Assembly (NCBI GenBank): GCA_902778375.1
Contig: CACYXJ010000012.1
Location: forward strand, 1-45,700
Source: an uncultured Erysipelotrichaceae bacterium
Lineage (GTDB): Bacteria; Bacillota_I; Bacilli_A; Erysipelotrichales; Erysipelotrichaceae
Direction of reading: 5' to 3'
DNA: 45,700 bases
Below the pieces are notes generated by a model. It did no database searches, was not told where the DNA came from, and saw only the letters and a program-made list of their open reading frames with translations. The position numbers were made by a program, and so were the translations under genes. This document shows positions 23,887-32,928 of the stretch, one piece after another (the stretch's first letter is position 1; each line of letters opens with the position of its first letter).

Positions 23887-23908
23887 ATTGTCTTTTAAAG
23901 ACCTCCTT
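23887..23908 (-). promoter_or_regulatory. gap ribosome-binding site with a hairpin spacer
   Basis: AAGGAGG (23902-23908) is 15 bases from the ATG, twice the usual distance. The spacer can fold as GTCTT-TAA-AAGAC (23890-23902), which would shorten the effective distance. Its outermost G pair is shared with the last G of the site. Confidence 0.5.
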
Positions 23909-23922
23909 ATGTCGCTATTTAA

Positions 23923-23951
23923 ATTATAAGATTTACCACTTTTATAGTCAA
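23923..23951 (-). promoter_or_regulatory. gap promoter
   Basis: Minus-strand TTGACT (23946-23951), 17-base spacer, perfect TATAAT (23923-23928). This is the closest match to the sigma-A consensus in the window. Confidence 0.9.
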
Positions 23952-23987
23952 TTAAGTTTCCCGTGTTTGAACGAAGATTTGTTGATT

Positions 23988-26480
23988 TTATCGGCTGTTT
24001 TCTTCCTCTTCGCCCTCTGTGTCTTCCCTGACCTCATCAAGCTGGAGCCAGTCGGAATTCGGACGGGCAACCTGACGGGCATCCTGATATGCCATCGCCA
24101 TCGTGAAGATGGTCTGTCCCTGGTAATTTCCGTTGCTGAGTTTTTCGATGACCAGTGCCGCATCGGCTGCCGGTTTGTCGCTGACAAGATGCAACGGCAG
24201 CAGCAGGCTGATGGAATTTGTCCGCGGATAATAGATCGGCACAGCGGTCTTGTAATTCCACGACGCGTATTTGACAGCCGTATCAACAGCCCGTTTCAGA
24301 CCGTCTTCGAGATCGCGCATCAGTCTTGCGTTGCCAATGATATAAGACTTGATCACCTTGGACGGTGTACGGTTTTCGTACATCCGTCTCAGTTCTTCAT
24401 CATAGGAAAGCGTATAGAGAATGAATTCTCCCGGTAGACGGTACATGTTGTCGATCAGAATATGCTCATAATCGCAGTACAGTTCCTTCGTCGTGTCGAA
24501 GAACAGACAGATGGCTTCCTCCGGCTTGAAATAACGCGGCGGATCAGGATAGCGGCTGATACGGCGGTTGAGATCCTTGCCGTTGTCGCCCTTGCCGCGG
24601 CAGGCAAAATAGGCAATTGTCCATTTTCTGCCGAAGACGTCATTGGCATCCCGGTTCGGCTCCATCAGGCAGTAAATCGGATCATATGCCTTGTCCACCA
24701 GGCCTGTATTGAAGATGCCGTAGCCGTTTTCCTCATAGACGTCACCATCCAGCCACGCCTTGTAATATTTGTATTTCAGATAGTTGCTCAGGATGCGCTT
24801 GCTGCGGGTGCGGTCACTTTTGTAGTCCCAGTTTTCCGGCAGTGCCAGTTCGCTGAGTTCCTTTACGACCCTGCTCCAGTCCGGCACAAAGACATCGCGG
24901 GAAATGAACTGATCGGGACTTGCCGCTCCGATCAGGGCAAGGACATACGTATCATGTCCTTCCGTCATGTTCATGCAGGCTTTCAGCGGTACACCGTTCC
25001 GGTCACGGACAGTCAGGTTGACTTCGATCTCGCTGCGTCCCGGTCTTCTGGTCGTATAAACTTTATATGCTGCCTTCTGTTCACCGTACAGCTTGATCAG
25101 ATAATCCTTCAATGCCATAGATGTGATCGGTCCGCCAAGAACAGTTTCAAACGCTTCGTTCTTGTCCGGATCTTCCCGCAGCCTTTCTACCTGTTTGCCG
25201 GGAATCATGAGCTTCCGGCGAAGCTCTTCCGGCTCCGGCAGGGATTCGATCCGACGTATGGTTCCGGTGGTATCATATTTACTGATCAGTTTCAGATCTG
25301 CCCGGAAATTGCCGGTCTCATCATAACCGCAGTCCAGGATTTCAAAAGTATAGATTTCCTTTTCCTGCAGACTCTCATATGCCGTTGATACATTTTCCCG
25401 CAGCAGTCTTCCTGACAGGTTCGGTCCAAGTTCCACAAGACACCAGGTATTCATCTTTTTCTTCAGCGGCACATTGATCTGGTCGCCTTTCTGATAGTTC
25501 TCCAGGAAACTTTGTGCCTCTGCCGCCAGGAAAGAACTGCCTCCTCTGGCAGGACGGACAAAATAAGTTCCCCTGTTCACACGGAACCAGCCGTATTTCC
25601 CTTTCAGCAGGTTATTGATGATCTGGTCGGTAAAATACTGTTTTATCAGGGTATAAGGATTGCCGTCGGTCGCGTTCAGATACATGCGGTCTTCGGAATC
25701 CTTGCCCATACAGGCATAAAGATAAACCTGCTGTTCTGCTTTGTTTTCCTCTTTCGTTTCCTCTTTTGTTTCTTCTTCCGGAACCGTTTCCTCTTTTACC
25801 GCCTCTTTTTCCGTTTCTTCCTGTCTGTCCGGTGACAGCATTCCTGCCTCCCTGTTATCTCCGCTGACAAATGTGGCTTTGTTCATTTCCGTTTTGATAA
25901 ACGGAAGCTGGGGGAGAATCTTCGTCAGTTTCTCTACGCCGTAATACTCTTTGGTATAGCCGGCATTCTGCAGCACCGCAAGCATTTTGGGCAGATTGTC
26001 CTCGTCACCGTCCTGATATACCTTTGAAAGCAGATCAAAAATAATCTCTCTTTCTTCCGGGCTGACGATACCCGGTTCTTTGGAATGCTGAACAGCTTCT
26101 TCCGGAGCCTCGAACATCGGACACTGACGCAGTCTGCCGACCGCTTCGGCGCAATGTTCCTTTGCCCGCTTCATGCCGGCAGCCGAAGCCATGTCATTGT
26201 TCTTCTGATACTCCTGTTTGTACTCACCATAGATTTCGGCATAGCGGAAATATTCGTTCAGGGCGTCGAGCGGTTCATCCGCTTCCGCAAGTCCGCTCTG
26301 TGCCAGTTCTTCCAGAGTCTCCTTTGCCTTCTGCAGATCCTGCGGAATGCCGCGGCCGAACACTTCCATCAGGGCGGCGTTGAACCGGGAATACCTGTCA
26401 TTGCCGGCAGAATAGATCTGATAGGCTTCTTCATACTGTTTGTTCAGGAAATACTCATTTGCTTGTTCAAACTGTGTCAT
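23988..26480 (-). CDS. Large predicted RNA-binding protein: repeats, OST-HTH/LOTUS-like, S1-like, DUF3825
   Basis: 830 residues, cytoplasmic. By eye: helical TPR/Sel1-like repeats (1-120); a segment like the OST-HTH/LOTUS domain (about 143-200, [14 protein letters not shown] then [17 protein letters not shown]); an acidic Lys/Glu linker (220-250); a middle part whose end (about 350-400, [13 protein letters not shown]) resembles an S1-like OB fold; and a C-terminal DUF3825 domain (about 590-815) beginning near [26 protein letters not shown] and S1 bind RNA, and DUF3825 has been linked to RNA metabolism only by context. No catalytic centre is recognised. AGGAGG is 5 bases before the ATG. No terminator follows, so transcripts may run into gap. 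Confidence 0.7.
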   Translation of the reverse strand: MTQFEQANEYFLNKQYEEAYQIYSAGNDRYSRFNAALMEVFGRGIPQDLQKAKETLEELAQSGLAEADEPLDALNEYFRYAEIYGEYKQEYQKNNDMASAAGMKRAKEHCAEAVGRLRQCPMFEAPEEAVQHSKEPGIVSPEEREIIFDLLSKVYQDGDEDNLPKMLAVLQNAGYTKEYYGVEKLTKILPQLPFIKTEMNKATFVSGDNREAGMLSPDRQEETEKEAVKEETVPEEETKEETKEENKAEQQVYLYACMGKDSEDRMYLNATDGNPYTLIKQYFTDQIINNLLKGKYGWFRVNRGTYFVRPARGGSSFLAAEAQSFLENYQKGDQINVPLKKKMNTWCLVELGPNLSGRLLRENVSTAYESLQEKEIYTFEILDCGYDETGNFRADLKLISKYDTTGTIRRIESLPEPEELRRKLMIPGKQVERLREDPDKNEAFETVLGGPITSMALKDYLIKLYGEQKAAYKVYTTRRPGRSEIEVNLTVRDRNGVPLKACMNMTEGHDTYVLALIGAASPDQFISRDVFVPDWSRVVKELSELALPENWDYKSDRTRSKRILSNYLKYKYYKAWLDGDVYEENGYGIFNTGLVDKAYDPIYCLMEPNRDANDVFGRKWTIAYFACRGKGDNGKDLNRRISRYPDPPRYFKPEEAICLFFDTTKELYCDYEHILIDNMYRLPGEFILYTLSYDEELRRMYENRTPSKVIKSYIIGNARLMRDLEDGLKRAVDTAVKYASWNYKTAVPIYYPRTNSISLLLPLHLVSDKPAADAALVIEKLSNGNYQGQTIFTMAMAYQDARQVARPNSDWLQLDEVREDTEGEEEENSR

Positions 26481-26506
26481 TGTTCCTCCTGCTGCTGTAT
26501 ATCTCA

Positions 26507-26532
26507 GAAAAAAGACAGAGTATTCTGTCTTT
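26507..26532 (-). terminator. Terminator of the Eis-like gene
   Basis: 9-bp perfect stem AAAGACAGA/TCTGTCTTT, 4-base loop, then TTT on the minus strand. The last two bases of the stem belong to the gene's TAA stop. Confidence 0.85.
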
Positions 26533-27445
26533 ATGCAAATTCGTTCAGGTTCAGCGGCCGCTGGCTGATCGCGTACGCTTCTTCAACCGTTGTGACCTTC
26601 TTGTTGAAGAGCCGGGAAAAGAGCCGGGCGTCGTTGAGTCTTGCCATGGTCGAACTGTAGGTCCTGACCTTTGCCTCGGGAAAGAGTTTCGTCAGATCCT
26701 CCGCTTCCGATACATGCAGGTGAATGACCCTTCTTTCCTGCAGCGCCGCATTGCAGAGCTTGTTCAGCGACATCGAATCCAGGTAGACGATCTCCTCCAC
26801 GCACAGTTCCTTGCCCTGGGGGATCATGACGGCATAGCCCTGGATCTGATCCTTGCCGTTGTAATAGGCGACGATCTTTCCGCCTTCAGCAATGATTTCC
26901 TTCTTGTAGTCCACAAAATACTGCAGGTCGCGGGCATAGAAGCCGTTGAACCGGCGGATAAATGCTGAGTACACCTTGAGCAGATCGATCGCTGTCGGCT
27001 CATAGGCACAGCCGAAGTTGGTGATCCGTTTGACATCCTTGCGTTCGAGGCGGACATCCTTCCGTTTATAGACCGTACTGAAGCCGAACGGCTCGTAGAT
27101 GACCGGGGATTCCGACTGGATCAGTGTCAGCAGTTCCGAGTGCTCGCATGCATCCAGCACGACATCCATCAGCTCCTGCATATATCCCTTGCGGCGGTAT
27201 TCCGGCAGGGTCGCGACTCCCATGATCATGGAAGCCTGCAGTACTCTGCCGTTGAACATGATGGCGTGGGGATTGCGGATCAGGGTGGAGACGATCTTTC
27301 CGTCAACAATATTCACATAGCAGTTTTCGGGCTCAAAGACATTCTTGAAGAAATAGTCCATATATCTGGTATCTTCATTCGGAAAACAGATACTGAATAT
27401 TTCCTTGATTTCCGCTGTCTGTTCTGCCGTTGCTTTTTTTATCAT
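26531..27445 (-). CDS. Eis-like GNAT acetyltransferase
   Basis: 304 residues. The N-terminal GNAT domain has ASMIMGVATLPEYRRKGYMQELM (about 70-92) with the acetyl-CoA loop YRRKGY. A second, degenerate GNAT-like half and a C-terminal tail follow, the layout of the Eis family, which acetylates amine groups on drugs, peptides or polyamines. The C-terminus ends in NEFA; in Eis the terminal carboxylate serves catalysis. The ATG at 27445 has GAGG 8 bases upstream; the longer frame to 27481 has none. It lies 41 bases downstream of whiA with no terminator between, so it is probably the last gene of the rapZ-yvcK-whiA transcript. Confidence 0.8.
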   Translation of the reverse strand: MIKKATAEQTAEIKEIFSICFPNEDTRYMDYFFKNVFEPENCYVNIVDGKIVSTLIRNPHAIMFNGRVLQASMIMGVATLPEYRRKGYMQELMDVVLDACEHSELLTLIQSESPVIYEPFGFSTVYKRKDVRLERKDVKRITNFGCAYEPTAIDLLKVYSAFIRRFNGFYARDLQYFVDYKKEIIAEGGKIVAYYNGKDQIQGYAVMIPQGKELCVEEIVYLDSMSLNKLCNAALQERRVIHLHVSEAEDLTKLFPEAKVRTYSSTMARLNDARLFSRLFNKKVTTVEEAYAISQRPLNLNEFA

Positions 27446-27486
27446 AAATGAAACCTCATTAATACTGTCTAAATCATACACGAGAA

Positions 27487-28428
27487 TCAGCTTCTTCCGG
27501 TGATTTTTTCCGCCATCTCGTGAATTCTCACAAAGCGGTGCTTCATTCCCGATTTGGATACCGCGGTGCCGGTGCGGCGCTCATAGATCTCCGCCAGTTC
27601 ATTCAGCGAACTGTCGGGGAATTCCTTCCGCAGGGCAATCACATCCTGCAGCTTTTCGTCGAGCTTTTCGACACGTCCGGCTTCCTCAAGGATACGGATA
27701 TCCTCCAGCTGCCGGGCAGCCGCTGCCTGGGTCTTCATTTCATTCGCCACATCCATGTTGTTCAGACGGGTAATGGAATTGGTGAAGTCGCGGGAGATCC
27801 GGATATTCTCGAACTTCATCAGAGCCTGGTCGGCTTCGATCAGACGCAGGAAGTCACCGATCTTTTCCGCCGCCTTGACATAGACAACGAATTTACTGCG
27901 GCGGGGAATGCTGCGGGCCCTGATATCGAACCGTTCCAGAAGCCGGATGAGAAAATCGGCATGCTCCTGCGAATTGGTGACGATTTCCAGATGATACTGT
28001 GTCTTTTCCGGCGGATTGATACTGCCGGAAGCGAGAAACGCACCGGCAAGATACGCTCTGGCGTTGTTATCAGTCTGCACGATCCTGGCCAGCGGTTTAT
28101 CGAGGAGCCCACGGGAACTGTAGATGCCGAGATCCTTCAGAATGTCTGTCACGCCGGAAAGAATCCGGAGTCCGTAGATACGGTTCTTCTTCAGGTTCAT
28201 CTTGCGTTTGACAAACATTTCGATCTGCGCGTCATACCGCTCTTTCAGAAGCGAAAAGACGCGTCTGGCCACAGCCGCGTTTTCCACCGTGATCAAAAGT
28301 GTCATCCCGCGCGAGGACAGCGACAGGGACGAACACATCTGCACCAGGGCGGAAAGTTCCGCTCTGGCATCGCTGCCGCTCATGACTTTCTGGGCGACCT
28401 CCTGTTTTACTTCCGAGGCGAATGACAT
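27487..28428 (-). CDS. whiA: DNA-binding protein WhiA
   Basis: 313 residues. An N-terminal LAGLIDADG homing-endonuclease-like domain (about 1-220; YLAGAFLASGSINPPEKTQYHLEI is the LAGLI-type helix and strand) is followed by a C-terminal helix-turn-helix (SLNELAEIYERRTGTAVSKSGMKHRFVRI). WhiA affects cell division and chromosome segregation in B. subtilis and sporulation septation in Streptomyces. The endonuclease function is lost in the family. Its ATG overlaps the yvcK stop by one base (TGATG). The order rapZ-yvcK-whiA is conserved across Gram-positive bacteria. Confidence 0.96.
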   Translation of the reverse strand: MSFASEVKQEVAQKVMSGSDARAELSALVQMCSSLSLSSRGMTLLITVENAAVARRVFSLLKERYDAQIEMFVKRKMNLKKNRIYGLRILSGVTDILKDLGIYSSRGLLDKPLARIVQTDNNARAYLAGAFLASGSINPPEKTQYHLEIVTNSQEHADFLIRLLERFDIRARSIPRRSKFVVYVKAAEKIGDFLRLIEADQALMKFENIRISRDFTNSITRLNNMDVANEMKTQAAAARQLEDIRILEEAGRVEKLDEKLQDVIALRKEFPDSSLNELAEIYERRTGTAVSKSGMKHRFVRIHEMAEKITGRS

Positions 28429-29387
28429 CAGAGATCCTCCAGAAGATGGCGGATCGCCTTTTCGATACGCAGGGAATCGTGACGGACCAGATCATTTTCG
28501 AATGCCAGCAGCGGTTCGCGGATGATCTCATAATCATGTTTTCTGTGCCGCAGGACGACCGGAGTACTGCCTTCCTTTTCATATCTGCTGACAACCTTGT
28601 CGGGAATGTTGTCCTTGCAGACAATGACCGCGTCCACCGGCGCTCCATGGTCGGTCAGTGCCTGGACATGATCCTCCACAGCATAGCCGTCGGTTTCGCC
28701 CGGCTGGGTCATGGCATTGCAGAAATAGACCTTGCGGCCTTTCGCCTTGTGCAGAGCCTTGGCGATTTCCGGGATAATGACATTCGGCAGAATGCTGGTA
28801 TAGACCGAACCGATACCGTAAATGATCAGGTCGGCTTTGGCAATGGCTTTGACAGCCTCGGGTGTGGCATGAACCGGTACATCGTAAAAGACCTTGCGGA
28901 TATGGTTCGACCGGTCGGGGATGTTCGCTTCGCCTTTGACGATGACATCGTCCTCCATCAGGGCGAACAGGGAAATGACCTGGGTCGTAGCCGGAATGAT
29001 GTTGCCTTTGACATTCAGGACCTTGCCGATCGTCTGGACCGCTTCCAGGAACGAACCGCACTGCTGGGTCATGGCTGTCAGGATCAGGTTGCCGAGGTTG
29101 TGGCCTGCCACATCCTCCTCGTTTCCTTCGGCATCTTCAAAACGGTAGTCCATCAGCGTTCCCATCAGGGTCTCGCTCTCCGCCAGGGCAATCATGACAT
29201 TGCGGATGTCCCCCATTGCCGGAATATGAAACTGCCGGCGCAGACGGCCGGTGCTGCCGCCGTCGTCAGCGACGGTTACGATTGCTGTAATATCCAGATC
29301 TTCGATATTCTTGATACCGCGGCAGATCGCCGACTGGCCGTGGCCGCCGCCGATAATGACCGCTCTTTTTCTCTTATGACTACTCAT
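28428..29387 (-). CDS. yvcK: YvcK/GlmR-family protein (UDP-sugar binding, morphogenesis)
   Basis: 319 residues. A Rossmann-like CofD-related fold: IIGGGHGQSAICRGIKN (nucleotide-sugar loop; the family more often has GGGTG), VTVADDGGSTGRLRRQF, MGDIRNVMIAL, AGHNLGNL, and IYGIGSVYTSILPNVI. In B. subtilis this protein (GlmR) binds UDP-GlcNAc and steers carbon to peptidoglycan on gluconeogenic substrates. The ATG at 29387 overlaps the rapZ stop by 8 bases; the extension upstream lies inside rapZ. Confidence 0.94.
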   Translation of the reverse strand: MSSHKRKRAVIIGGGHGQSAICRGIKNIEDLDITAIVTVADDGGSTGRLRRQFHIPAMGDIRNVMIALAESETLMGTLMDYRFEDAEGNEEDVAGHNLGNLILTAMTQQCGSFLEAVQTIGKVLNVKGNIIPATTQVISLFALMEDDVIVKGEANIPDRSNHIRKVFYDVPVHATPEAVKAIAKADLIIYGIGSVYTSILPNVIIPEIAKALHKAKGRKVYFCNAMTQPGETDGYAVEDHVQALTDHGAPVDAVIVCKDNIPDKVVSRYEKEGSTPVVLRHRKHDYEIIREPLLAFENDLVRHDSLRIEKAIRHLLEDL

Positions 29388-30243
29388 GGACCCACTCTTT
29401 CTCATCACGGTGCTCAAGATAGCAATTGTACTGCTGCTTGTAGTGTTCGTAGAGATAGTTGGCAATTGCGACGCTGCGGTGCTGGCCGCCGGTGCAGCCC
29501 ACCGCTACTGTAAAGTGATTCTTTCCTTCCTTTGCATACTGCTCGAAAGCATAATCGGTAAAGGCAAGGAACTTTTCCAGGAATTCCTGGGTTTCCGGTT
29601 TTTCCATGACAAAATCATAGACTTCCTTGTCATTGCCGGAATACGGGCGCAGACTGACGACCCAGAACGGGTTCGGCAGAAAACGGACGTCAATCATCAG
29701 GTCAGCATCCATCGGCACACCGTACTTATAGCCGAATGACAGAAAGGAAATCGAGAAATTGGGAATGCCTGATTTGGAGAAATACTTCTCGATCCGGCGC
29801 CGGAATTCCTTTTCATCCAGGAAAGATGTATCAATCGTTATAAATGAATTGTTGATATTGCGGGCAAACATCTGCCGTTCCACGGCAATCGCTTCTTCCA
29901 GCGTATTCGCCTTGTTCAGAAACAGCAGCGGATGCATGCGCCGGGTGCTCTTATAGCGGCGCAGCAGGACCGAATCGGAAGCGTCCAGGAACAGTACCTG
30001 GACTTCGATTCCCTGACCGCGCAGATTGCGCAGGAATTCGGCGAAATCCTGTGCTGTTGTCGAAAGCGCGATATAGCTGTAGCGGGGATCGGTGCTGTTT
30101 TCGATCATATCCACGAGAAGACTGACCAGCTGGACAGGAAAATTATCGACGACATGGTAGCCCATGTCTTCGAGAAACCGTGTCGCTGTACTTTTGCCGG
30201 CACCGCTGAGGCCGGAAACCAGAATTACCTTTTTCTTCTGCAT
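29380..30243 (-). CDS. rapZ: RNase adapter / nucleotide-binding protein RapZ
   Basis: 287 residues. N-terminal P-loop GLSGAGKST, YHVVDNFPVQL, then LFLDASDSVLLRRYKSTRRMHPL. The C-terminal domain has SFGYKYGVPMDADLMIDVRFLPNP and VGCTGGQHRSVAIA, the metabolite-binding and RNA-adapter half. In E. coli RapZ senses glucosamine-6-phosphate and guides RNase E to a small RNA; in Gram-positives (YvcJ) the role is less clear. The ATG at 30243 has AAGGTGG 8 bases upstream; an in-frame GTG at 30255 lies inside that site and is rejected. It is the first gene of the operon, behind an extended -10 promoter. Confidence 0.95.
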   Translation of the reverse strand: MQKKKVILVSGLSGAGKSTATRFLEDMGYHVVDNFPVQLVSLLVDMIENSTDPRYSYIALSTTAQDFAEFLRNLRGQGIEVQVLFLDASDSVLLRRYKSTRRMHPLLFLNKANTLEEAIAVERQMFARNINNSFITIDTSFLDEKEFRRRIEKYFSKSGIPNFSISFLSFGYKYGVPMDADLMIDVRFLPNPFWVVSLRPYSGNDKEVYDFVMEKPETQEFLEKFLAFTDYAFEQYAKEGKNHFTVAVGCTGGQHRSVAIANYLYEHYKQQYNCYLEHRDEKEWVHE

Positions 30244-30263
30244 GTTTCTTACCACCTTAAATC

Positions 30264-30272
30264 ATTCTAACA
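30264..30272 (-). promoter_or_regulatory. Extended -10 promoter of the rapZ-yvcK-whiA operon
   Basis: Minus-strand TGTTAGAAT, identical to the element before the reductase gene at 12112-12120. No good -35 box. Confidence 0.6.
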
Positions 30273-30291
30273 CAGCCTGAATATTCAATGG

Positions 30292-30325
30292 AAAAAGGAA
30301 AGGAAGGTGCTCAGAACATCCTTCC
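30292..30325 (-). terminator. Weak terminator after the hprK-lgt operon
   Basis: 6-bp stem GGAAGG/CCTTCC around a 12-base loop that contains the stop codon of the 87-residue gene, followed by TTTCCTTTTT on the minus strand. Confidence 0.5.
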
Positions 30326-30574
30326 CCTGCTTTCATCAAGATTGTCACAATAGTATCTGACCTTCAGGGAGGCTGAATAACGGTTATCGCCTTCCTGGAG
30401 GATCTGATCGCCGGTCATCATATGTCCCAGCATGGCTGCCGCGGCATCTTCCGCCCTGCCGCCGCCGGCTCTTGCCAGCAGCTCGGCACAGCCGAGATCC
30501 AGTACGTTCCAGCCGTTGATATGGTGCTCCTGTTTCAGAAAGCCGATAATTTCTTCAAATTCTCTTCTGTCCAT
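30311..30574 (-). CDS. Uncharacterised 87-residue protein
   Basis: Not recognised. MDRREFEEIIGFLKQEHHING, then WNVLDLGCAELLARAGGGRAEDAAAAMLGHMM; the rest is mixed. It is mostly helical, with no membrane segment or known motif. AAAGGAT lies 6 bases before the ATG, which starts one base after the stop of the Lgt-HAD gene, so it is the last gene of the hprK operon. Confidence 0.72.
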   Translation of the reverse strand: MDRREFEEIIGFLKQEHHINGWNVLDLGCAELLARAGGGRAEDAAAAMLGHMMTGDQILQEGDNRYSASLKVRYYCDNLDESRGRMF

Positions 30575-30575
30575 A

Positions 30576-31922
30576 TCAGATCCTTTCGTATGCCCACTCA
30601 TGATTCTCATCAAGAAGATCGAGCAGTTCTCTCATGTCGGTAATAATCATGTTCGGCTGCTCCGCTTCGATTTCCGCCCGGATCGACGGATCGGAAAGGA
30701 ACGCCACCGCGAAGACACCTGCTTCTTTTGCGGCCTGCACATCCGAGACATTGTCGCCGATATAGATGCACGAATCATGTCCGCGCTTGAGTTTCTTGCC
30801 GGCATAGAGAATGCCGTCCGGTTCCGGCTTGGACTGCTGGTACATATCGCGGCCGAGGATCGCTCCGAAGCAATGTGCCAGACCGAGCTGTCTGAGCCAC
30901 ATCTCGCAGGATGATGTCATACGGCTCGACACGACACCGAGTTTATAGCCTTCCGACCACAGCAGGTCGAGGGTTTCCTTGACGTGCGGGAAAAGCGACA
31001 CTTCATCGCTCCATGAGAACGTGCTCTGGTAATCAGAGTATTCCTGCACCATCTGGTCCGGATCCTGGTCCGGGAACAGTTTGATCATTTCATCGCGCAG
31101 CGGCGGCCCGAAGACTTCCTTCTGCTTTTCGGCCGTGAAATCGCGGATATCGCCGTATTTCTTGAACAGGTAGCTGAAGCACTGGATGACCATCTGGTGG
31201 CTGTCCATCAGGGTGCCGTCCAGGTCGAACAGAATGATCGGTTGGGTCGGGCGGCGGTTGTGGACGATGTAATACAGAACCAGACCGACCAGTTCCACGC
31301 CGATTGTCAGGAACAGACTGTTGGCGGCGTGGGAATCAAGGTTGAAAACCAGGGCAATGACTCTAGTCACACCAGCCCACATCAATGTCAGCGCGGTCAG
31401 GTCGCCGCGTCTGCGGCCCTGCTTGTACGGCCGCAGGACAAAGTTCAGCACCGCGAATCCGATCAGATCCAGACCGTTGAGAATCAGAACGGTCGGCTGT
31501 TCGAACGCTCTTCCGGTACGGGTAATGACACCAAACAGCAATACTGCCGGCAGAACGATGTCCAGGGTCCGCAGAATGGACATATGCCGTACCTGGGTAT
31601 AGAAGAACATGAAGATGACCGTGCCGGTCATGACACCGAGGATATCGAAGCCGCCGTCGCCAATGGCGAACATGTAGGGAATATACTTCAGATATTCGCT
31701 CAGATTTTCCAGCAGCCAGAAACCTCTGCCGAAAAGCGCGCCGCCGATCATGCAGAGAATCATGATCTCGTCGGTCGTTTCAATGCCGTAGCCATGGTCT
31801 TTCATCAGGTCGGCAATCAGAAAGTAAGCCGCTATGATACCGGCGATCAGCGTGACTGCGTACCATTTGACTGACAGCCCGCCGATCGTCAGAAGTGTCG
31901 ATCCATCAGGAAAGAATGTCAT
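30576..31922 (-). CDS. Lgt-like membrane domain fused to a PpaX-like HAD phosphatase
   Basis: 448 residues. Residues 1-222 are a multi-helix membrane domain like prolipoprotein diacylglyceryl transferase (VKWYAVTL at 18-25 matches its start). However, the HGG loop reads GGFDILGVMTG, and the signature GRxxNFxNxE reads TRTGRAFEQPT; both catalytic blocks are degraded. Residues 228-440 are a HAD hydrolase: LFDLDGTLMDS (Asp233, Asp235), GVVSSRM, SKPEPDGIL and YIGDNVSDVQAA, closest in type to PpaX/Gph. B. subtilis has the order hprK-lgt-yvoD-ppaX, and PpaX removes pyrophosphate made by HprK. The fusion sits directly after hprK (ATGA overlap). A true Lgt must exist elsewhere, since lipoproteins are encoded here. 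Confidence 0.82.
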   Translation of the reverse strand: MTFFPDGSTLLTIGGLSVKWYAVTLIAGIIAAYFLIADLMKDHGYGIETTDEIMILCMIGGALFGRGFWLLENLSEYLKYIPYMFAIGDGGFDILGVMTGTVIFMFFYTQVRHMSILRTLDIVLPAVLLFGVITRTGRAFEQPTVLILNGLDLIGFAVLNFVLRPYKQGRRRGDLTALTLMWAGVTRVIALVFNLDSHAANSLFLTIGVELVGLVLYYIVHNRRPTQPIILFDLDGTLMDSHQMVIQCFSYLFKKYGDIRDFTAEKQKEVFGPPLRDEMIKLFPDQDPDQMVQEYSDYQSTFSWSDEVSLFPHVKETLDLLWSEGYKLGVVSSRMTSSCEMWLRQLGLAHCFGAILGRDMYQQSKPEPDGILYAGKKLKRGHDSCIYIGDNVSDVQAAKEAGVFAVAFLSDPSIRAEIEAEQPNMIITDMRELLDLLDENHEWAYERI

Positions 31923-32866
31923 TCTCCACCTCCTTCCGCAAATTTGCGGAATCTGCTGCGAATTTCATTCGCGCTGTTAAATCCGACTTCCTGCAGCCGG
32001 AAGTTGGTGACTGCAGATTCGATCAGGACGCCGACATTGCGGCCGGCACTGATCGGCAGAATGATCGTCGGAATCAGGACGCCCATGATCCTGGTAAAAC
32101 GCTGGGCTTCATCGCCGATGCGGTTGTAATCGACCGTATCGCTGTATTCCACCATCTGGATCACCAGATCGATCTGGGTCCTGCTGCCAAGAGCGGAAGC
32201 TCCGAACATCTTTTCGACATCGATGATGCCGATACCGCGGATCTCCAGCATGCCTTTGATGATCTCCGGCGCATGTCCGAAGATGTGGTTGTGAATATGC
32301 TGTACATCCACCCTGTCGTCAGCGATCAGGACATGACCGCGGCGTATGAGTTCAAGCGCTGTTTCCGATTTGCCCATACCGCTCTCACCGACCAGCAGGA
32401 CACCTTTGCCGAAGACATCCATCAGGACGCCCGACATCGTGTCTTCCGGAGCCAGTTTGTCATCCAGGAAGGTAATCAGGTCGGCAATCAGCCGGTATGT
32501 TTCCAGGGAAGTCCGCAGGATCGGGAAATTAGTGGAACTGGCGATTTCCCCAAGGATCGGCGGCAGCGGATTGTTCTTGGTGATGATCAGGGCCGGCGTC
32601 AGGCCGTCCGTCAGCATCGGGAAGCGCTCCCGCTGTTCCTGTTCGGACATCGTCTCGATAAAATCTATTTCCTTGGCGCCGAGCACGACGATACGCCGCG
32701 GTTCGGTGATCTTGTTAAAACCGCACAGTTCAAAACCCGGGCGGTTGATATCCGGAACGACCGTCCATCTGTCCAGAGCTGAGTCATTGCCTGTCAGCTG
32801 TTCAAACTTGAAAAAACGGACAACGTCACGGATCGTAACTTTTTTCTCATATTTCAATTCGGACAT
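31919..32866 (-). CDS. hprK: HPr kinase/phosphorylase
   Basis: 315 residues. It phosphorylates HPr on Ser46 and also reverses it by phosphorolysis, controlling carbon catabolite repression in Bacillota. Seen: N-terminal regulatory domain (1-125), Walker A GVLLVGESGMGKSE (about 150-164), the capping region IADDRVDVQHI, and MLEIRGIGIIDVEKMFG with the HprK signature. The ATG has GGAGGG 7 bases upstream. Its end overlaps the Lgt-HAD gene (ATGA). Confidence 0.96.
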   Translation of the reverse strand: MSELKYEKKVTIRDVVRFFKFEQLTGNDSALDRWTVVPDINRPGFELCGFNKITEPRRIVVLGAKEIDFIETMSEQEQRERFPMLTDGLTPALIITKNNPLPPILGEIASSTNFPILRTSLETYRLIADLITFLDDKLAPEDTMSGVLMDVFGKGVLLVGESGMGKSETALELIRRGHVLIADDRVDVQHIHNHIFGHAPEIIKGMLEIRGIGIIDVEKMFGASALGSRTQIDLVIQMVEYSDTVDYNRIGDEAQRFTRIMGVLIPTIILPISAGRNVGVLIESAVTNFRLQEVGFNSANEIRSRFRKFAEGGGE

Positions 32867-32889
32867 GGAAAGCCCTCCATAATAAATTG

Positions 32890-32898
32890 ATTATATCA
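32890..32898 (-). promoter_or_regulatory. Extended -10 promoter of hprK
   Basis: Minus-strand TGATATAAT, 30 bases after the chromate-transporter stop. There is no terminator between, so read-through from upstream is also possible. Confidence 0.55.
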
Positions 32899-32928
32899 TG
32901 TGTTTATGTGACAGTTATGGGTTCCTTT

